Part shown: positions 29,185 through 32,763 of the stretch, in pieces
Numbering within the stretch: position 1 is the stretch's first letter
Layout of the letters: every line of letters begins with the position of its first letter
Assembly: GCF_017995515.1 (NCBI RefSeq)
Contig: NZ_JAGOIT010000031.1
Span: forward strand, 2,856-35,618
Length of the DNA stretch: 32,763 bases
Reading direction: 5' to 3'
Origin: Propionivibrio sp.
Lineage (GTDB): Bacteria; Pseudomonadota; Gammaproteobacteria; Burkholderiales; Rhodocyclaceae
Program-made: the position numbers and the translations under genes
Notes under the pieces: generated by a model
The model's input: only the letters and a program-made list of their open reading frames with translations
Database searches by the model: none
Told to the model about the DNA's origin: nothing

Positions 29185-29946
29185 ATGCGCATGTTGAAGA
29201 AACTCCTGCCGGTCATGCTTGCCCTCGCGCTCAGCGCGCCCGGCCTCGCTGCACCGGCAACCAGGAAGGCGCCGACGCCCAAGGTCGAAGACAAGTCCGC
29301 AAGCGTCAAGGAAGCGATGGAAGCCAAGCTTGGCACCAAGATTTCCAGTGTCACCAAGAGCCCCTATCTCGGCCTCTATGAAGTCTATGCCGACGGCCAG
29401 ATCCTCTACACCGACGAGAACCTGACGGCGATCATCGCCGGCACGCTGATCGACGGCCAGACGATGAAGAACTACTCGGCCGAGCGGCTGCAGAAGCTCA
29501 CCGCGATCGCCTTCTCCGAGCTGCCGCTCGACCTCGCCGTCAAGCAGGTGCGCGGCGACGGCAAGCGAGTCCTGGCGACATTCGAGGACCCGAACTGCGG
29601 CTATTGCAAAAAGCTCGCCAAGGATCTCGGCAAACTCGACAACATCACGATCTACACCTTCCTCTACCCGATCCTGTCGCCGGACTCATTGGAGAAGTCG
29701 AACCAGATCTGGTGTTCGTCCGACAAGGCAAAGGCCTGGAACGACTGGATGCAGGACAACAAGCCGCTGACCGGCAAGAGCGATTGCGACACGACCGCCG
29801 TCAGGAAATCGGTTGAGCTCGGGCGCAAGCTGGCGATCACCGGTACGCCGACGTTGTTCTTTGCCGACGGCGAACGCGTTCCGGGCGCAGTGCCGATCGC
29901 GCAGATCGAGAAGAAGCTGGGCGAGATCGACCAGGCCGCTCAATAA
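29185..29946 (+). CDS. dsbC: Periplasmic thiol:disulfide interchange protein DsbC
   Basis: 253 residues. A signal peptide (about 1-23, LLPVMLALALSAPGLAAPA) precedes the DsbC dimerisation domain (about 37-105, KEAMEAKLGTKISSVTKSPYLGLYEV) and a thioredoxin fold with the active site DPNCGYCKKLAKDL (Cys138, Cys141) and the cis-Pro loop ITGTPTLFFADG. DsbC isomerises wrong disulfides in the periplasm and is kept reduced by DsbD. The second ATG (29191) has GGAG at 6 bases and could be the true start, shortening the signal by two residues. A strong hairpin follows. Confidence 0.95.
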   Translation: MRMLKKLLPVMLALALSAPGLAAPATRKAPTPKVEDKSASVKEAMEAKLGTKISSVTKSPYLGLYEVYADGQILYTDENLTAIIAGTLIDGQTMKNYSAERLQKLTAIAFSELPLDLAVKQVRGDGKRVLATFEDPNCGYCKKLAKDLGKLDNITIYTFLYPILSPDSLEKSNQIWCSSDKAKAWNDWMQDNKPLTGKSDCDTTAVRKSVELGRKLAITGTPTLFFADGERVPGAVPIAQIEKKLGEIDQAAQ

Positions 29947-29968
29947 AACGCCAGACCGATCGTCGACA

Positions 29969-29995
29969 AAGCGGGGCGCCACGGGCGCCCCGCTT
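29969..29995. terminator. Bidirectional terminator-like hairpin
   Basis: AAGCGGGGCGCC (29969-29980) and GGCGCCCCGCTT (29984-29995) pair perfectly over 12 bases with an ACG loop. It lies between the convergent dsbC and the small minus-strand gene. Only short T stretches follow on the plus side. Confidence 0.75.
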
Positions 29996-30011
29996 CATTT
30001 CCGCCGCCCGC

Positions 30012-30302
30012 CTACGAGGACGCCTGTTCGTTGGCCAGCGCCTGAGTGGTGATCGCGTGATAGAGGCTCATCATTCGCGCCGCCAGTTCCTGGTATTCCG
30101 GATGACGATCGAGCAGCGGCTTCAGGCGGGTGCAGTCGTCAAACACCTTTTCGAGAAAGTCGATATCGAAATCCTCGAGCGTTTCGCCGCGATCGACCTT
30201 CTCCTTCAACTCCAGCGCACGCGGATAGCGCTGCTCCTGCATGCGCTCGACGATCACGGTCAAGACGCCTTCGTCCATCGAATTGAGTTCGTTACGATCC
30301 AT
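30012..30302 (-). CDS. Small acidic hypothetical protein, 96 residues
   Basis: From the ATG at 30300-30302, with GAGGAAAA directly upstream, a strong ribosome binding site that decides this start over one 17 codons earlier. The product is predicted all-helical and acidic (MDEGVLTVIVERMQEQRYPRAL, EKVDRGETLEDFDIDFLEKVF, TRLKPLLDRHPEYQEL). There is no signal peptide or membrane segment. The well-formed start and helical pattern suggest a real gene, but no family was recognised. It lies 47 bases downstream of the patatin gene on the same strand and ends before the shared hairpin. Confidence 0.75.
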   Translation of the reverse strand: MDRNELNSMDEGVLTVIVERMQEQRYPRALELKEKVDRGETLEDFDIDFLEKVFDDCTRLKPLLDRHPEYQELAARMMSLYHAITTQALANEQASS

Positions 30303-30349
30303 GTTTTCCTCGCTTTCGCTTCCGGAATGCAAATTCAGTATAGGTTGGC

Positions 30350-32551
30350 TCACGGCGTGCCGATGAAGAGATAGACGCTCGACGTGCCGCTGTCGGACTG
30401 CCCGTACCCCAGATATACCGGTCCCAGCGGCGTTTCCCCGCCAAGGTAGAGCGTCGCCGAATTCAGCCAGCCGGTTCGGTGCGTTTCGGAGTAGGGACGA
30501 CCGACCTTGGCCGTCTCCAGCGCCAGGCCGGCGCGCATGTCGCCGCGCAGGCCGAGCGGCAGGCGGCCGATGATCTTCTCGGCGCGCAGGCCGAAATAGC
30601 GGATGTCGTCGCCGACCAGCTGGTTCGGCGCAAATCCGCCGAGGTTGTGGAAGCCACCAAGGGTGCCGGCGTCGTAGATCGGCAGTTTTCCCTGCAGCGA
30701 GCCCTGATAGGTAGCCTTCGCGGTCAGCACATAGTCGTCGAGCGCGTACGCGCCGCGCACATCGGCCATCAGCTTGCTGTAATCGTCGGCCTGGGAATTG
30801 AAGTAACCGAAGCGCGCCGACCAGCCAGCGGTCGGGAAGTGGAGCCGGTCCATCTGGTCGAAATCAAGGACGAGATAGCCGCCGCTGTTCGAATCCTCAA
30901 AGCGCTCGGGGAATGACGACGACGGGATACCCGTCGTCAGATCGTATTCCAGCCAGCGCTGCCGCCAGCCGGCGTGGATCTGCCCAAGCTGCCCGACGTT
31001 GATGCCGGCGCCGAGCGAGGCGCCGCCCTTGAACTGCTCGAAGTCGGCCAGCTTGTGGTCGTCCTGATAGAAGCCGATCATCTCCTTTCCGTAGAACAGC
31101 GCGCCTTCCATGAAATAGCGCTGGCGAGCGTCGAGCGGCTGGTAGAGGTCGACGGCGGCCTGGCTCGTGCGCCCGATCTCGCCGACGACGAGCAGTTCGC
31201 CACCGAGCGAATTGAGCCAGGTCTTGTCATACGCGGCGCGCAACGTGTAGGAGGAATCCTGCTTGAAGTTCGTTTCCAGATTGACGCCGAAGCGCAGGTA
31301 GTCGCTGCCCCAGCTCTTCTCGACCGGCGTCACGTGCAGGATGTTGCGGTCGCGCACGTTGATCAGCGAATAGTCGACGCTCTCGTACCAGCCGTCGCCG
31401 TAGATGCGCAGCATGTCCTGATTGACTCGCGCATCGTCGATCGGGTCGCCCGGCTTGACGCGCAGATGCCGTTCGACGGCGGCCGGATTGACGGTCTTCA
31501 GCCGGTCGATCACCACCGCATCGACGGGTGGCGGCGATGGGCGAACGTAGGCGATGCGTTTTGCCCAGGCTTCGTATTCTTCAGCGCTCACCGCCAGCGC
31601 CCGCAGGCGTGTGGACACGGCCTCCGCCGCCGCGCGCCCGCGGTCGGCCGTCTCGGAACTCTTCTGGAAGTCGCCGGCGGTAATGCCTTCCAGATCCGGT
31701 TTGATGTAGATGTCGGTCGGCTGGAGCAGCGCCAGCGAGCGGCTCACGTTCTGCTCAGTCAGGATGTTGATCATCTGCGCCGAGACCGTGAATAGCGAAC
31801 CGACGTCTTCCGCCTTCATCAGCGGCGAGCCGACGTTGACGGCGATCACGACGTCGGCCAGGCAGCGTTCGCGCACCTCGCTGATCGGCAGGTTGTCGAC
31901 AAGACCGCCGTCGACCAGCTTCCGCTCGCGATAATTCACCGGCGCCAGCAGGCCCGGCACCGACATGCTGGCGCGCATGGCCATGGTCAGGCTGCCGTCG
32001 CGATAAACCACGCGCTCGCCGGTGCCGATGTCGGTGGCGACGATCGACAGCGGCAAGGCCAGCGACTCGATGTCGCGCTCGCCCAGATCGGCGTTCACCA
32101 GCCGGTTGAAGAAAAGCTTGATCTTCTGCCCGGCCACCACCCCGCCCCGATAGGCGACGCCGTCGATGCCGACGCCGGTTTCCGAACCGGGCATGAAGCG
32201 CTTGGAGGTGGCCTTGTTGCGGTAATTGATCTCGGAGTAGCTCGGGTTGTCCTGGAACATGTCGCTCCAGTCGGCTTTGGCCAGCTCCTCGCGCATTTCG
32301 GTAGGCGTTCGTCCGGCAGCAAAAGCGCCGGCAGCGAGCGCGCCCATGCTGGTGCCGGCCACACAGTCGACCGGCACGTGCAGCCTTTCGAGCGTTTCGA
32401 GCACGCCGACGTGTGCCGCGCCGCGCGCGCCGCCGCCGCCGAGAACGAGGCCGACGCGTGGGCGCTGCGGCGTATCGCCAGCCGCGAAGGACACGCCGGC
32501 AAGCAACACGAAAAGGACGGCCAGGCCGCGGAGGAAGGAGGAGGTTTTCAT
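30350..32551 (-). CDS. Patatin-like phospholipase with POTRA and outer-membrane barrel (type Vd autotransporter, PlpD-like)
   Basis: 733 residues from the ATG at 32549-32551, the start that leads straight into a signal peptide (MKTSSFLRGLAVLFVLLAGVSFAA). The patatin domain has the oxyanion motif GGGGARGAAH (38-47), the nucleophile motif GTSMG (Ser68) and the dyad motif VDGGLVDNLP. A POTRA-like stretch follows (VNPAAVERHLRVKPGDPIDD), and then a beta-rich Omp85/16-strand barrel to the C-terminal VYLFIG. Such proteins are lipases held at or released from the outer membrane. The start overlaps the stop of the upstream tag fragment (ATGA). It ends 47 bases before the small hypothetical gene. Confidence 0.92.
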   Translation of the reverse strand: MKTSSFLRGLAVLFVLLAGVSFAAGDTPQRPRVGLVLGGGGARGAAHVGVLETLERLHVPVDCVAGTSMGALAAGAFAAGRTPTEMREELAKADWSDMFQDNPSYSEINYRNKATSKRFMPGSETGVGIDGVAYRGGVVAGQKIKLFFNRLVNADLGERDIESLALPLSIVATDIGTGERVVYRDGSLTMAMRASMSVPGLLAPVNYRERKLVDGGLVDNLPISEVRERCLADVVIAVNVGSPLMKAEDVGSLFTVSAQMINILTEQNVSRSLALLQPTDIYIKPDLEGITAGDFQKSSETADRGRAAAEAVSTRLRALAVSAEEYEAWAKRIAYVRPSPPPVDAVVIDRLKTVNPAAVERHLRVKPGDPIDDARVNQDMLRIYGDGWYESVDYSLINVRDRNILHVTPVEKSWGSDYLRFGVNLETNFKQDSSYTLRAAYDKTWLNSLGGELLVVGEIGRTSQAAVDLYQPLDARQRYFMEGALFYGKEMIGFYQDDHKLADFEQFKGGASLGAGINVGQLGQIHAGWRQRWLEYDLTTGIPSSSFPERFEDSNSGGYLVLDFDQMDRLHFPTAGWSARFGYFNSQADDYSKLMADVRGAYALDDYVLTAKATYQGSLQGKLPIYDAGTLGGFHNLGGFAPNQLVGDDIRYFGLRAEKIIGRLPLGLRGDMRAGLALETAKVGRPYSETHRTGWLNSATLYLGGETPLGPVYLGYGQSDSGTSSVYLFIGTP

Positions 32552-32763
32552 GCCGAACCGTTTCGGGAATTGATCGGAAGGCCGAATTCTACTGCGCACC
32601 CCGACCACGCCGACGCCGTGCACGGCAATTCAGCCGGCGAGCAGGGCAGGACCCGGGCTTCGTCGTAAGCGGCGATGCGCTGCGGGTCGAAGCCGTCGAA
32701 CACGGCGCGGTAGTGCTCGCGCTTCTTGAGAATCGTCGACCACGACAGCCCGGCCTGCGCACC
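32548..32763 (-). pseudogene. tag: DNA-3-methyladenine glycosylase I (Tag) fragment, truncated, partial at right edge
   Basis: The minus strand entering from the right edge reads GAQAGLSWSTILKKREHYRA and FDGFDPQRIAAYDEARV, matching E. coli Tag (GQQAGLSWITVLKKRENYRA). After DEARV the frame turns into unrelated residues (LPCSPAELPCTASAWSG) and stops at 32548-32550. Tag proteins continue for over 100 more residues, including the zinc ligands. A frame two bases off gives PALLAG and then a stop, resembling the next family residues, so a frameshift followed by deletion is likely. The fragment therefore probably encodes no functional enzyme. Confidence 0.7.

Overview
The window is high-GC bacterial chromosome, most likely from a betaproteobacterium of the Rhodocyclales type. 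This is inferred from the gene content (a UbiH-family hydroxylase next to dsbC, tkt, class II fba, and an anaerobic-type cobalamin operon under a B12 riboswitch) and from the style of the intergenic palindromic repeats. It is not a species identification. Most genes are housekeeping or cofactor genes packed tightly, often with 4-base ATGA overlaps.

Region 1 (1-1870, minus strand): the 5' part of a PhzF-family gene runs off the left edge. Next come an inverted pair of REP-like repeats and an RluF-type 23S rRNA pseudouridine synthase with a long disordered N-terminal extension.

Region 2 (1870-13668, minus strand): a cobalamin operon in the order cbiM-cbiN-cbiQ-cbiO (cobalt ECF transporter), cobM, cbiX, cbiC, cbiD, cobL (cbiET), cobI, cbiG (N-terminal and middle domains), cobE (the CbiG C-terminal part), cobJ, cobA. 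Upstream lie a sigma70-type promoter (13640-13668) and a well-formed cobalamin riboswitch (13429-13633), followed by sequences that could form mutually exclusive hairpins around the cbiM ribosome binding site. CbiX, CbiD and CbiG indicate the early-cobalt-insertion (anaerobic) route. The precorrin-6A reductase (CbiJ/CobK) and CbiA are not in the cluster. Palindromic repeats of four different kinds lie at the gaps between genes in regions 1 and 2.

Region 3 (13702-18933, minus strand): an EptA/MCR-type phosphoethanolamine transferase, a 3' remnant of a hotdog thioesterase gene (plus strand), a PfkB-family sugar-phosphate kinase, and transketolase with a clear terminator, promoter and two inverted repeats.

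Region 4 (19043-23013, plus strand): a TauE/SafE exporter and a secreted SNase-like protein that lacks two catalytic residues. Then comes an apparent insertion of about 2.6 kb bounded by two copies of the uvrD 3' end: a decayed copy at 20315-20443 and the intact copy at 23038-23346. The insertion carries one unusual gene encoding a protein with six CxxC zinc motifs of the DnaJ type, three transmembrane segments and a peptidoglycan-binding-like C-terminus. This is the most novel part of the window.

Region 5 (23014-32763): uvrD (minus), class II fructose-bisphosphate aldolase (plus), rlmA (plus), a small unknown gene (minus), a UbiH-family hydroxylase and dsbC (plus), a conserved-looking small hypothetical (minus), a patatin/POTRA/beta-barrel protein (minus), and at the right edge a truncated tag (3-methyladenine glycosylase I) fragment. 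No tRNA, rRNA, CRISPR array, integrase or intact insertion sequence was seen.
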